A program made the position numbers and the translations under genes. A model generated the notes under the pieces. The model did no database searches. It was not told where the DNA came from and saw nothing but the letters and a program-made list of their open reading frames with translations. A stretch of 64,000 nucleotides of DNA, taken from NCBI GenBank assembly GCA_009792885.1, contig WMCF01000018.1, forward strand, positions 4,297,297 to 4,361,296, in the 5' to 3' direction. Positions 10,401-22,800 of the stretch are shown here, piece by piece (positions within the stretch are counted from its first letter, which is position 1; every line of letters starts with the position of its first letter). This DNA is from Eremophila alpestris peregrina (lineage: Eukaryota; Chordata; Aves; Passeriformes; Alaudidae).

Positions 10401-13400
10401 CTGCACATTAGCTAACACATAAATCAGCCTAACTTAAAAAAATTGAGAAAATATAATTGATACAAGTTAAGCGGTCAAAGTCAAACCTGAATATCCTTTT
10501 CATTTTAACCTTCTAAAGAGTGTGGAGGCTATAAAAAAAGGTAGAACATTTCTTAACAGCCTGGAAAATCTTGCTTTCATTTTTCTGGGAAACACTTTCA
10601 AGTTTTGTCTTTCTCTTCTGAAAAGCAAACAAGAAATAAAAGGAAGTAGGGGTTTATTCCCCCTCTTCTTCTCAAAAAGAAAGTCTCTGTTGTTTCTGAT
10701 TTAACTGGCAAATTTTAAAAGAAAAAATATTTCACTGAGGTCAACAAAATATTCACTTTCTTCAGCACAGGAAAATGTTTTCCTAGGGAAAACAGCAACT
10801 TGCATAGAGCTTTAAAGATGCTGTTGTCTCTTGTTGCCTGTGCTGTTGATTCATAGGACATCAAGGAGTATTCTTGGTGAAGTGTAACTTATGTGAGCAG
10901 ATTAACTCTGCTGCAGAGTGTGTCTTTATTCAAAACACTTCTGCTTATTTCCTTTGCAGTTTGTTATCAGTGCTTTTCTTAGTGCCCAGATGTGCAGCAG
11001 GGAAGTCTGGGGTTGCCATGACCCATGACCTGATCCATCCCCTGCCACGAACCTGAACACAGCATAGCACGGGGGGAATAATATCAGTGCACAAAAGCAG
11101 ACTTTCGTGCTTCTTCGTGCCAGAAAAAGGCATATCTGTGCCCAGCAGATGGGGCAGAGCCACAGAGAGGCTCTGGGTGACAGTGGGCACTGCAGTAGGG
11201 TGGGAGCCAGCTGCTGACACCCATGCCAGGGTGTGAGACTTGACAAATATTCCAGGACACCTCAAAGACACCTGAGAATGGGCTAAATTGCCCCTTGAAA
11301 GCCTTAGCTGGGTAGCAAATAATTTCAGGGGCCCCAAGGTGATTAATTACGTTCTGCATTCAGAGGCAAGTGCATTTCCAGCTCTCCTGCACACAACTGT
11401 ACCCACATCCCCTTGAATCCAGGCTCTCTAAATCTGAAAATTGGAGGCTGAGAAAAATGAATCAGGAGGAGGGAGTAATTAGAGTTGGAATGTCACACTA
11501 AATCACAGGCCCTGGTTAGTCAAGCAGCTTGCTTCTGACAGCACCAGTTGGATGCAATGAATAGTGGACAGTGGTAGAGTTTAATATTTTAGCACCTGCT
11601 TTATTTTGCATGCAGGAAACCAGCTACACATTCACATTTAAATAAATCTGCAGTCGCAGGCAGCTTTTTCAGGGGGAGAGCTGCCTGCTGCCTGTTAGCT
11701 CACACATGGCCACTTTAAACCTCTGCAGAGCCAAAGGGTAAGTACAAGCAGGGCTGACAGAGGAAGGAAAAATGGCATAAACCTTTTGTGCTTTGCTAAA
11801 CTACTGATGCTTCTATATTTGAGCTGACTTTGAGGTTTTTTTGAGGTGCAGGCACTGTTATAGCAAGCCTACTTTGTAGATAAAAATGAGGACATGGAGG
11901 AAAAGATGTAATTTAGTTTGAGTAAGGACTAGTCTGGTGGTTAGGACTATCACCTGCATCAGTGGCAGGTTTTGTGCTTCTCAGCTTCTGGGGCTCATAA
12001 CAGAAGGGTTCATGGTGTGCTCTCTGTGCACGTGTATGTGCAGTCACTCAGAATTCAGTATGTAAGTATTTGATGTGTAGGGGCATGCAGCAGCTTCAAA
12101 GAACAATATTGAATAAAACAAGAACAGCACAAGTTATTCATCAACGAGAAAAAGCAACCCAGTGAGAATATTTTGTTGCTACTCATCTGGAAAAACAAAA
12201 TAGCCATTTACTTGTAAAAGATTGTGTGAATTTTTCCTGTGTGCCCCTTACTGATCTCATTCCCTGTCCATGCAAATCTGGATCCAGCCCCACTGATGGA
12301 TGGCTGCTGTGCAGGGCCACTGCACTCCCTGCTCAGGTGTTCCCTTGTCCTGTGCTGCTGGGCTGGGTGTCAGCATGCAGAGTCTGTGTGCTGTAAGAGC
12401 AAAATAACACAAAGATTTTACCAAATAAATCACTGTTAGGGAGAGACCCCACCACCCCCAGGGGAAAAGCCACTCAAGCACAAGGTGTGGAGGGGTCACC
12501 TGAGGCTCAAGAAGTTGCTCTGCACCATAAATGCTGCTTATACTGCAAAGGGTTTCTGTTCCTTCTGCTGGGGAACCATTTGGTTTTCACAAATTAAACA
12601 ACATTTTTATAAAAAGAAAGAAAAATTGAGAATTTTTAATTACAACTGGATTTTAACTACTCTTCCGATTTCTGGCAGACAATCAACAGGAATCTAAGTT
12701 TTATAATTTCCTTCACTAGACCTGTGAAATAGGATGTTGTGTGAGTCTTGATTTCATCTAGGAGTGTGTAACTAACTTACTTAATTGACAATGCAATTGA
12801 ACTTTAAATTATTAAATATTTTTGGTTGTTATCAATAGGACTAAAAATCTAATAAGTGTTGAATGTTAGCATTTTCAATGTTGGATGTTATCTAACTGAA
12901 TATAGTATAATCAATATTATTGGCTATAATGTAGAGATTGATCCAACTGACTGCATTGTTTTTGGCTTCTATTAAAAAAAAAAGAAAAACAGAAAATAGA
13001 GGGAAATGTCAATTAAAAACCATGATAGAAATACAATTTAAAAATCTGTGTTATCCTAGAAGGGCAGATTTTGATCTCAGATGAGATGCTGTTATTGAAT
13101 TCAAGGTACTAGACCCACAGGAGGGAGTTGGAGGACATTTCTGACTGGGCTGTGTAATCAAGCTCTATCCAAAATGGGCTGAGCTCAGCTCCCAAGGGCT
13201 TTGATGGGAGAGACATCCACAGCTCCCATGTGGACAGAGACAGGGCACCCTGCACTGATACAGGGTTACCTTCCCTATCCTGACCTCAACCCTGCCTTAA
13301 GCCCTGCCAACCAAATTCCTTCTGTAGGGGTCTGTAAACAGGAGCAGGGGCTCTGCCTCGAGCTGCCCCCATCCTCCCTCCACACCTGTTCCTAAAGCTT

Positions 13401-14960
13401 TTCCCTTCCTGATGCTGGATACAGTGAGGCCCTTGAGTTTCACCAGTGCAGGAGTCAGCAGAGACTGCAAGGAATATGATGATGTTAAAAATGTAGGTTA
13501 TATATAGTGAGGTTGTTCAGTATGCCTAAATATAGTCCTTTTCTAATATTTTTGGTTTCTTTCCATTAACCCTGGCATTCCAAAGGAGGAGAATATCAGT
13601 GATGCACTGTGATACTAAAATAATAATGAAATTGTGAATTCATCTTCTTTTGTCTTCATCATCCAGTGCAGAATGTCCTCACAAATGTACTTAGAAGTTA
13701 ATTTAGGTCCCAGGTGTACTTGGCTGCTTATGCAGGTGGGTTTTATTTATGTGATGTGGTGATAAAAGGCCCTAACCTTTAGCCAGAATTATTGTGATCT
13801 ATTCAAGGATTTCTTTCAATTTTACCTAATATTATTTTTTTTAGTGAAATAACAACTATACATCCAATAAATATAAACCAAAATTTTAGACACCCCACAA
13901 ACAGCCTGAAGACCTCTTAAGCCTGGACTTCAGACAACCTGAATACCCGAGAATGTGCCTAAAATCCTCTAGAAAAATCATAAAAAGAAGCCATGTGAAG
14001 AAGGGAAAAAAATATACAGAAAAAGACTGGGGTTTCCCAGGAAACAGAATTTCTGTTTCATGTGAAATTCTGACATAATGAATATGCATCCTGAAATTGT
14101 AATGGAAAGTGTTAACAGTACACACCCAAGGGGTATTAAAATAGATACTGATAATAAAGAATTAAAATAATCCTTTAGTGCTACATGATTATTAATCAAG
14201 TTATTTATCTTAATAGTATTAATAACATATTAACTATAACATAAGACAAAATCAACTGTTAACAGGATTTTCCAGTATTCCTATTTTAAAATAATATTGT
14301 TTCCAATAGTAGTGCTACAAAGAGTACTTTAGTGCTCACATTTTGTAGGAATAATCTGTCAAAACCCACTGTCTTCCACAATACCTTTCAAAACCACTCA
14401 GGATTTTTGACAGAAACCTAAAATTTCACAGGATATCACGTTTTCCCATTTACACTCCTCTTTTTGCAGGTAAAGGACAGATGTGTACACCTCTGAAGCA
14501 ATTAAACCTCTTCTCTCTGGAGGCTGGATTGTGCAGGCTGGTTGCTGCAGGGCTGCCAGAGCCACACGGGCTCTGGAAGGGGAGGATGAGTGCAGAGATA
14601 TTTTGCAGCATCAATCACTCTGAACCAGCAGAAGCTGCAGCACCATACCTCAGTGCCACTGAAGCACTTCCTGGCACTGGGCTGGGTTTTCCACTGACAC
14701 CTCCAGCTTGTGCTTAGAAGGCAGAGAAGGATCTGTTACTACATGTCTAGGAAGCAGGCGAGAGCTGTTTCTGCCCTTGATGCCAGCTGAAGGCATGTGT
14801 GCTCATTCAGCAGCAGCAGATTTGTGAGCAATCCTTTCTTACCCAGTTCTTTTGTCCAGCACCTGTGGAACTCATTTTCCTTAATTTGATCTCTCTTTCT
14901 CGCCTTCAAACACTTCAGCAGAAGTGGTTATTTTTAATCCTTTAGCCAAGCCCTGGTGAG
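10401..14960. other. Noncoding stretch with one first-exon-like segment
   Basis: No gene recognised. At about 11630-11738 a TATA-like ATTTAAATAAAT string is followed by an ATG in good Kozak context (CACACATGGCC, ATG at 11706-11708) and then by a strong donor, AAAGG|GTAAGTAC, with GT at 11738-11739. About ten codons lie between ATG and donor. This is suggestive only. Overlapping frames at about 10930-11360 are compositional. Very AT-rich sequence fills 12.6-14.4 kb. Confidence 0.55.
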
Positions 14961-14964
14961 CTGT

Positions 14965-15415
14965 GACCCGGGCAGTGGCTCTGGCTGACCTTCCACCTTC
15001 GGTGTGGTGCTGGCACAGCACGTCCATCCCCCGGGGCCGAGCTCCAGCGTCCTTCCCTGTCTTTTGTCACCTCACAGGCGCTTGTGTTAATATGCAGCCC
15101 GTTACTACTCCACTGATGAGGCAGACTGCCGAGGATCAATATGTCTCTGCATTTGTCAGCCCTGTATACCCCAGAGTTAAGTTCTCAGCTCTGCTGCCAG
15201 CGCTGCTGTCCCACTGGGCGAACCTGGGGAATTGTCGATTCCTTAAGCAGCGCGCCCGTGCTCCGGGCTTGGCGGGGCTGCTTTGCACAACAAGCGAGAA
15301 AGATCCAAGTGTCGCATTTGTTTGGCTCCCACTGCTTGAGTAATAATAGTAGGTGCAGCCAAAACAGCAGAGGACAGCTTGCTTAGGGGGTCACCGCAGC
15401 TCAACAGCTCGCCAT
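14965..15415. promoter_or_regulatory. CpG-dense patch, candidate promoter or enhancer
   Basis: I counted about 21 CpG dinucleotides by eye in some 450 bases, against very few per kilobase in the flanks. The core near 15250-15280 reads GCGCGCCCG followed by CTCCGGGCTTGGCGGGG. CpG retention in a methylated vertebrate genome points to a CpG island or an unmethylated regulatory element. No initiator or TATA box stands out. A 126-codon plus-strand frame at 14963-15343 overlaps it but has no recognisable motif and is favoured by GC content. The right side continues through AAGTGTCGCATTTG and TAATAATAG to an A13 run at 15491-15503. It could be a small orphan island, an enhancer or the first exon of a noncoding transcript. 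Confidence 0.45.
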
Positions 15416-18400
15416 TGATGTTGTCAGGCAGACTTGGGAAAGATGCCCAAATGCTATCAACTAGAGGACATTGCATTTTAATGAAAGACGAAAAAAAAAA
15501 AAATCAAGATTAAAAAAAGAAGAAAGGTAAACTCCCTAGTCAAACATAATAAACAAAAGAAGAGATCTAATGGCACTTTTTTTCCCTTTGCTGCTCACTT
15601 TTTCATGCCTTTGTCTTGATGCAGTAGCTTCAGGGAAAACAGCACTGGGATTACCGGGAACAAGTAACACCATCTACCACAAAAACTCTTGATTATAGAA
15701 TAAATCTTTAAGAGACTTGTACATGATATCCATATAATGAGTTTTAATAGACAGTCAAATATCTTGAGTGATTTAGATGTGAAACCTGTCTAGGCTGAAC
15801 ATATATATGTTTTGGCTGAATTTTGTTTACAGAATAAAACATAAATTTACCTTTGCATTACCTTGAGATTTCTTTCTGTCCTGTTTGTCTGAAGAGAACA
15901 TTGTGCTGAGATTTTGGGGAAATATGGCATGTATTTCATGCAGCCCCAGGGCCACTAATACACTCTGGCATATTACACTGAATCAGGGCTCCAGATCAGA
16001 TGTCTCAGGTGTTTTGTTAACCAGTAAGGTTGCAAGATCACATGCATTATGCAATCTCATTATTTTAAACGTGTGAACACCAGTCTGGGTCATGCCACAC
16101 AGAAGTGGCAGTCATTGGTGACAGCAATACATGTTTCAGATCTCCACACATGTTTGTAGCAAAGCCTCAGGGCTCAGGGAGACACACTGGAATTTTCTCT
16201 ACCAAAGCAGACAGTAGACAAAGGACTGCTTTTCTTTACCACTTTACCAGCAAGAAATGTTCTGGTGAAATGTAGGTGGCAGAGTAACATTGATGACAAA
16301 AATTCAGTAAGAGTGGGATAAGCCAAAACAGTTACTGGGTGCTCATGTGCAGTTTTTTGATCTGGTTCACTTCCTAAAAGAGCCATCTGAAGTGCAGAGC
16401 CCTGAGGATGGGAACCTCTGATATTTATTTTGCAAGAAGTAATAAACTTTAAGTGCATCTTGACCAGACATTTTCACAACCCTGCCCAGCTTGTACTTGT
16501 GTCACCCTGCCTGGAGCCTGCTGAACAGATCAAACCTATGCCTTTTCAAACTTGAACAGTGAGGGGTTTTGGCAGCAGGGGTGGCCCAGCTACCAGGTGG
16601 CCCATTCAGCACCAAATCCCATCTCTACCTGTGAACCTTTGGGAAAGTATAAGATCTAACCTGTGTAAAGGCCTTCTCATGTCTGTCTGCCTGGGTTCTG
16701 GTACATTCATGTTGTAAAGAGATAATGGAGACAGGCTGTGAGATGAAAATTGCCAGCAGGTCTCCAGGAGTGACTACAGACAGTGGTGGGCTGGTTCTGC
16801 TTGGGGCAATGCAGCAGCTCCCAGTGCAGAGCAGAACTTCAGGCAGGCATGGAGCAACTGCATCCTGACAGCACTGCCCAGGGGCTGATAAACCCCAGCC
16901 ATGAAAGGTGCACCTCCACTTCATGGAGTCAGTAGTCTGGGAAGCCCTGAAATGCTTGTCCAGGGTGCTTCACTTCAGTAGTTTGCCTTGGAACATACTC
17001 TCCTGTCTTCTGGGTTGCCCCCAGAAGAATTAGGCTGGGTTTTGGTGATTCCCTGCCTTGGGACAAGGGCAGTTTATTTAACACAAGGTTATTATAAACA
17101 TTCCATTAATTTCAATGGAAAAATTGAGGATGTTATTTCTCTCGAAAGTAATGAAGATTGAAAAAATCTGGTCCCCTTCAAAATTCCTGACAACCAAAGT
17201 ACTTAACCTATTAAAGCTGATTTGTTGTCTTAATATCTGGTTTCTTCTCTAATTTAACAATTTAGTGCATGGATCTGTAAACAGACTGTTTCCATCCTAT
17301 CCTATCCACCCCCAAAATGAGATTATGCCTGTTGGTATCAGACAGCAATACAGAGCTACCCAGAATTTCACTGCTCTGATTCACTGTGTCCACCATAAAA
17401 TGAAATTTTCCCATTGTTTGCAGAAATTCTTGATATAATGGTTTCAGTTTCCTTGTTAATTATTATTTTATTAATGATCTTTCAGACAGTTTTTCAAAGA
17501 GACTATAAATCTCTCAGTAAAAGTAATGGGCAGCTTCTTGCAGGAATAATCCCATTACAATCAGCTGTACTACTGTTTGTCATTTGGAGTGGAGTGCTGG
17601 AGCTCTGACCCTTACTGATTTACCACTCTTCATAATTAGTTGCAGTGATTAAAATGCATTTTAGATTACACTGCAGTTTCTCTCACTTAAAAGTTTTTTT
17701 TCTTTTTGTTACTGAGGACAAACTCAAGTGCTGAAGGTGAAAATTGTCCTCCAGTGTAAAACAACAGCAGCCAAGAGTAATTCCATAGATAAGGCTTACA
17801 AAAGAAATCAGAAGCAGAGATGCTTGGGCAAGAAGTGTTGCTGGGGGTGGAGGGGCTGTTTTAGCTGACAGAGACAGCTCATGAAGGAATTGAGCAGAGT
17901 AGCTTAATGAAACTGAAAACATTGCACAAAACACTGACAGCAGCCCATGGAAATAATGAATCAATCTGTTGCATCTGTATCTAATTAAGAATCATTATAA
18001 TACAGTCTTTTTCTCTAGTGATCAGTATTAGTGGATACCCCACAGGAAAGAACTAATAAATAGAGTTTAAAAAAGACCTAATAAATACAGTTAAATTCAA
18101 GTGCCAGGACATTATGCAGCTTTATCTGGACTATGATTTTCAAGCACTTTTCTTCAATAACCTCAAATACAAGTAGTCTCTCTTTCTTGTGAGAGACACA
18201 TCCAGGATTCCTTTGTAGGGCTTCTCAAGGCAATGCAGAAAAAAAAAATTAAAAAAATTAAGACAAATAAATACCAAAAGTGAAGACAAAGGAAAGCAGA
18301 ATGTTTCGATGCTGCAAAAAATTTCTGGCAAGGGCCAACATTCTACTATATCTCTGCTCCAATTAGAAATGTAGTTTCCGTAATTTTTCCTTTCCCCCCT

Positions 18401-21400
18401 CCCACATCTCTTCTGCCTTTCCTCCTTCTTCCTCCTCAAAAACACCCCCATTAAGCTGCTCAGAGCTTCATTTACTTTAAGCTTCTTTGGAGATCTGTTA
18501 TTTTACCCAAGTGCCTGAATAACCCCTCAGGAGTGTGTATTATTAACTGGCTTCCTACAGCCAATGACATATACCTTGAGAGTGGAGGGCATTCCTGTAT
18601 TTTTTTTCCTCCTGTCTGCAGAATATATTTTCTTTAATCTTGTTTATTTGGTTTCTGTTTTGTCTTTAGTTGAGAGGGGGATGGAGAAAAACTTCCTAGT
18701 TGAGGAAAAGGTGTTGTTATTCCTTATTTTCTCTTGCCTGTTAGGATACTTTTTCAACTGTGATGGTTTAAATCCCAAGGGAAGCAATATAGCATCATTT
18801 CTGCAATAAGAGAGGAAGGCTGGAGAGTGGAATCTCAAAGCTGTGCCTCACATCTTAGTGGAACTTGAAGCAAAATGTTTCAGTGCCCCTGTGAGGCCAG
18901 TTCTCTCCCCTGAGCTGGGGGCAGTGTTGTATGGAGACTGGTGCAAGGAGGGGGTGCTGGGAATTTCTCCAGGAAAACACTAAACTGAGCATCATTTGTT
19001 GCAGGCATTCATGGGATGCCTCTGCTGCGCCACCACCAGTAGTAAAGAGCAGTAAAGAGCATTGTTCCTCTAATGTTCCTCTCTCTTGGAACTGCAAGTG
19101 AATGTACAGCCCAATTAGTGCAGCAGCTTAAAACAATAAACCCTCCAGAATCTCTGGTGGGGGAAGCATGCTTTTATCTATTTGGTAAATAATTTATTAA
19201 TCACACTGATGTATCCTCCTTGACAGCAACAGAGCCAGATAAGTGATGGTTCAAAATCAATTTGTCATGGTCCAATGTGCACTCAGTGACCTACTTGGTC
19301 TGTTATATAGGTCAAACTTGTACATGATGCTTGGATAGCAGAGGCACTTCTTAAAAAAAAACAACAGCAACAACAAAACTCATGGCACAATTCACACTGT
19401 GGGACCCTATGCTGGCTCAGCCTCAGACTCAGCCACAGAGCTGGAAAACTCAGCTTACAGAGAGGGTCAAGGACAGGGGCTCATTAGGTGAAGCTTTGGG
19501 GTCTCAGTGTCTCAAAAATGTCTTGTACTGGGGGGCAGCAACAGTATCCAGGGGGTAGATCCATACTTTCTGACCTAATTCTGTGACCTTGCTGTTATCA
19601 CGCTGCCCTCTGTCATTGATAACACCCCTTGCATGCCCCTGGTATTTCTGTTTGCCCTGCTTCAGTCTCTGCTTGTCCTGCTCTCCCCTACCCACAACAG
19701 CTTTTTTTCTTCAGATGAGTGGAAATTTTCTCCCTTCTCCTCTCTGTAACCCCTGCTGTGGAGTCCACGAGTGTCACAGTTTGAAGCCTTGTGTTTCTGA
19801 GCAGCCCAGCCAGGTTAAGGAACTACAAGACTTTAAACTGCAGAGAGACAGAAATTAAAACCTGTGACAGAAATTCTGAGTAGCTGTTCTGCTGGTGGTC
19901 CCTTTGTGGCTTGGCAGAAATCTTGGCTGCAATTTGTTGATGGAATTTGTTGTACTATCTTTGTATTTCATTAAGGCGTGGTTCAGAGCTTTCCACCAAT
20001 GAGTCCTGGAGAGTGAAGAGGTGTGTGGTGTGACATGTTGAATGGGCAGTAGTAGCACTCTCAAAAATGTCAGGAAGTCTTGGGATGGTCTATAGGCTGT
20101 GTGTCATCCATTTGCCATCAGAAAGACATTTTTCTCAAAGTCCTATTAGTAACCACTATTTTAGGAAGGTAACCTAGGCCTTATTCTTCTGAGGATTTTC
20201 ACCAAAGCAGTTCTCTACAGCTGGAGGGAGCTGGGCAACTGAATTGACTTGTGAGCTTTCTTGTCTCTTCCCACTGCACATAGTAGGTGGTGGGATTGGT
20301 CTTTTTACATTCTGACTTAATTTTTAATGGATTTTTAAGGAGTCTTTCATGGTGTGGTGGTGTAGAGTGGAGATTTTCCTAATGTTGGAAACTGAACTTA
20401 TATTCAATTGAATATGAAGGCACTGAGTGTGCTGAATAACCTCTGTAGGCCACTGCTGTCCTACACTTCACTGCATTCATTCTGATTTTCTTGAAAGCAA
20501 GAGGGTAAGAGGCTTCCTTTTCAATGACAGGTGCACATGTTTTTAAGGAGTTTTCTCTTCACTCCTGCTTGGCACTGCCCCATTGCAGGGTCACAACCTT
20601 AAGTGCCCAGTGTCAGGTTTCAGAGCTCCTGCATGTTCTGCATGGTTAGAACAAGAGAGGGAGGTGGGTGCCACCTGCACATGGGAGGGATGGATGCAAG
20701 GACAAGGATTCACCCTGATGTATGAGCACAGCAGAAATAAGGTCTAAAACGCTGGATTTTTTTTATTTCACTTGGAACCTGGATTTTTTTCCAGCTGTGA
20801 CTAGAGGGAACTAATACTTTCTAAAAAAAAGGTGGTGAATATAGTCTAGTCTTTCATTTCTTCTTTGTTTTAATATTATCACCCATTCCTGGCACTGGCT
20901 TTACATTTGTCCAAAAATTTCCTCCTTGACTGGCAAGCTGAAAAGCAGCCAGGCTACCAGGTACCACCACCACAGACAGGAACTAAAGAGACCAGAAACA
21001 AACCCACCAATGTGGGGTTTCCATTTTTGAAAACAACAGTGTGTACCTTTAAGGATGTCTATCGTCCTGAGACAGGACAGATTTCTTCACATTTTTCTTT
21101 CCATCTCATCAGAGGCACAGTCAATTCTAGAAACTGAGAGGGACCTCTGGGGTTGTGGCATGAACCCCTTGTTTGGCCTTGGGAAATCAATAAAGCTCCA
21201 CTCATGCCACCAAGAGTCTCTGCTAACCCTGTCTCCTCCTGTGCATCCCCTGAAGGGCACCTGCAGCCCTGGATTCTGCACAAATCACACAATGTGCCCT
21301 GGAGACAGGATACAAATCTTTTCTAAAACCAACGTCTAGGTAAACAGACAAACCCCAGCAGGCTTTTTTTCAGCACTTAAGAACTGTTTGTGTTTTGTCA
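15416..21400. other. Unique noncoding stretch
   Basis: An A13 tract lies at 15491-15503, and a short purine-rich patch and A-rich strings at about 18238-18260. A small tandem duplication (AGTAAAGAGC twice) is at 19041-19060. A perfect 16-base palindrome, ATATTCAATTGAATAT, sits at 20400-20415. GC-richer islets at 16.5-16.9 and 19.4-19.8 kb hold overlapping chance frames. No gene or dated repeat recognised. Confidence 0.6.
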
Positions 21401-21409
21401 GCCTTTAGT

Positions 21410-21760
21410 AATTGAATTGAAGAGTGATGCAAGACACAGGCCCAACAGGACCAAAAAAGTATATTTGGCGAGATATTTTAATAGGATGAATCTTAATGTT
21501 TTCCATGAGGTGTCAGCAGTTCCTTAAACCAGTGCAGGGTTTGCAACAAATGGCCTCTTTTGCTGAGAATTCAAAAGATATTCTTTAAAGTCTATGAACT
21601 GCCAGTGAGCTCCAATAGAACAAGTGTTCTCAAGGTGTATTTATGTTGTCTGTATAGCACTCCAAAGGATTTCTGCCAGCACACCCCATTACAATGAGTA
21701 ATGTTTCCTTTAAAAGCGAATGAAGAAGACTTAGATCTTGGTTAATTAAATAATCTTATC
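21410..21760. promoter_or_regulatory. Conserved-element-like stretch, weak
   Basis: Unique sequence without long frames, containing TTTAGTAATTGAATTG, an isolated CpG in a TTTGGCGAGAT context and a terminal TTGGTTAATTAAATAATC homeodomain-type cluster at about 21740-21757. It has the look of a vertebrate noncoding element. Support is textural only. Confidence 0.18.
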
Positions 21761-22770
21761 CTTTTTTTAATTATTTACAATAGGAGATTGACACCAACCA
21801 CCTAGTTTCCTACTCTGAACCTCAGGACATTATTGTGTTTACCTTGATAAAAGCTGAAGGGTCAAAACATTTGTGCCATCTATCTGTCAGGAAATGAAAG
21901 GGCAGAGAATGTGTAATTAAGCACAGATTAATAGTTCCAGAAAATTCATTAAAAAAACCCCAAACAACTAAAACCAAACCAAACCAAAAAATAAAAACTG
22001 TTTCCTATGTGGTGGGATGTACTGGCAGCCAGTTCTTGGCGCAGCATTGATCATGGTGAAGCAGTTACCAGGTGAGCTCTCATCTCCTCATTTTTATTTA
22101 TTGCCCATGGAGGCTGGCAGTTCTCCATGTGGAACTCTGTTTATGGCAGATTTATCTGTGGTGTGTAAGCAGCACACTGGCATCATGAATGTCCATCTAT
22201 CAAAAATGCTGAAGCATCCCCTATGATGGAAGAAGGATGTTTTTGCTGAATGCAGAGTAAAGAGGGAGAATGTTAACACTTTGAAAAGAGCAAGCAGCAA
22301 CTATTATAGTCTCAGAATCAATTTATGTCAGGCAGGGAAGTGTGACAGGAGGAACAAAGTGCAGAGCAGGGCCAGCTTCTAAGAGTCCACCTAAGCACAA
22401 GTCTCCTTGGTGTCTGAGCTCCAACGACAGGAATGAATGTCTCTCTGTCAGTCTGAAGGAATTCGCAATTCTCTTTATCTAGAGCTTGGTTTTTTTGGTG
22501 GGGTTTTTTTTGTATTTTTTTTTTAACTTGCTTTTTGCTATAACATCTTCTCTCTCCTGACTTTGAATTGGAAAGTCTTAAGGTATGCAATAATGACTTC
22601 ATTGCATTTTTATTTACTGTTTACTACTGTAAGTCTAAGACTTCAAGTTCCAGCTCTGGAATCCATCTTGATCTCATTGCAGAAAAAAAGCAGAAGATGT
22701 AAATAAGTAAATTAATAAATGCACAAATCAGGTTAACTCCTCTTTATGCAGCTGGAGGTGCCTTTTACTC

Positions 22771-22800
22771 TTCTTTTTTTTCTTTCTTTCTTTCTTTTCC
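22771..22800. repeat. (CTTT)n microsatellite
   Basis: About four uninterrupted TTTC/CTTT units preceded by a T-rich run. A tetranucleotide repeat seen directly; such repeats are often length-polymorphic. Confidence 0.85.

Noticed and set aside
11930..11985. SINE-head-like string CTGGTGGTTAGGACTATCACC
   Set aside because: It resembles the head of tRNA-derived SINEs, but no body or tail follows and the match is too short.
20400..20415. Perfect 16-base palindrome ATATTCAATTGAATAT
   Set aside because: AT-rich palindromes of this size arise readily in such sequence and nothing nearby supports a function.
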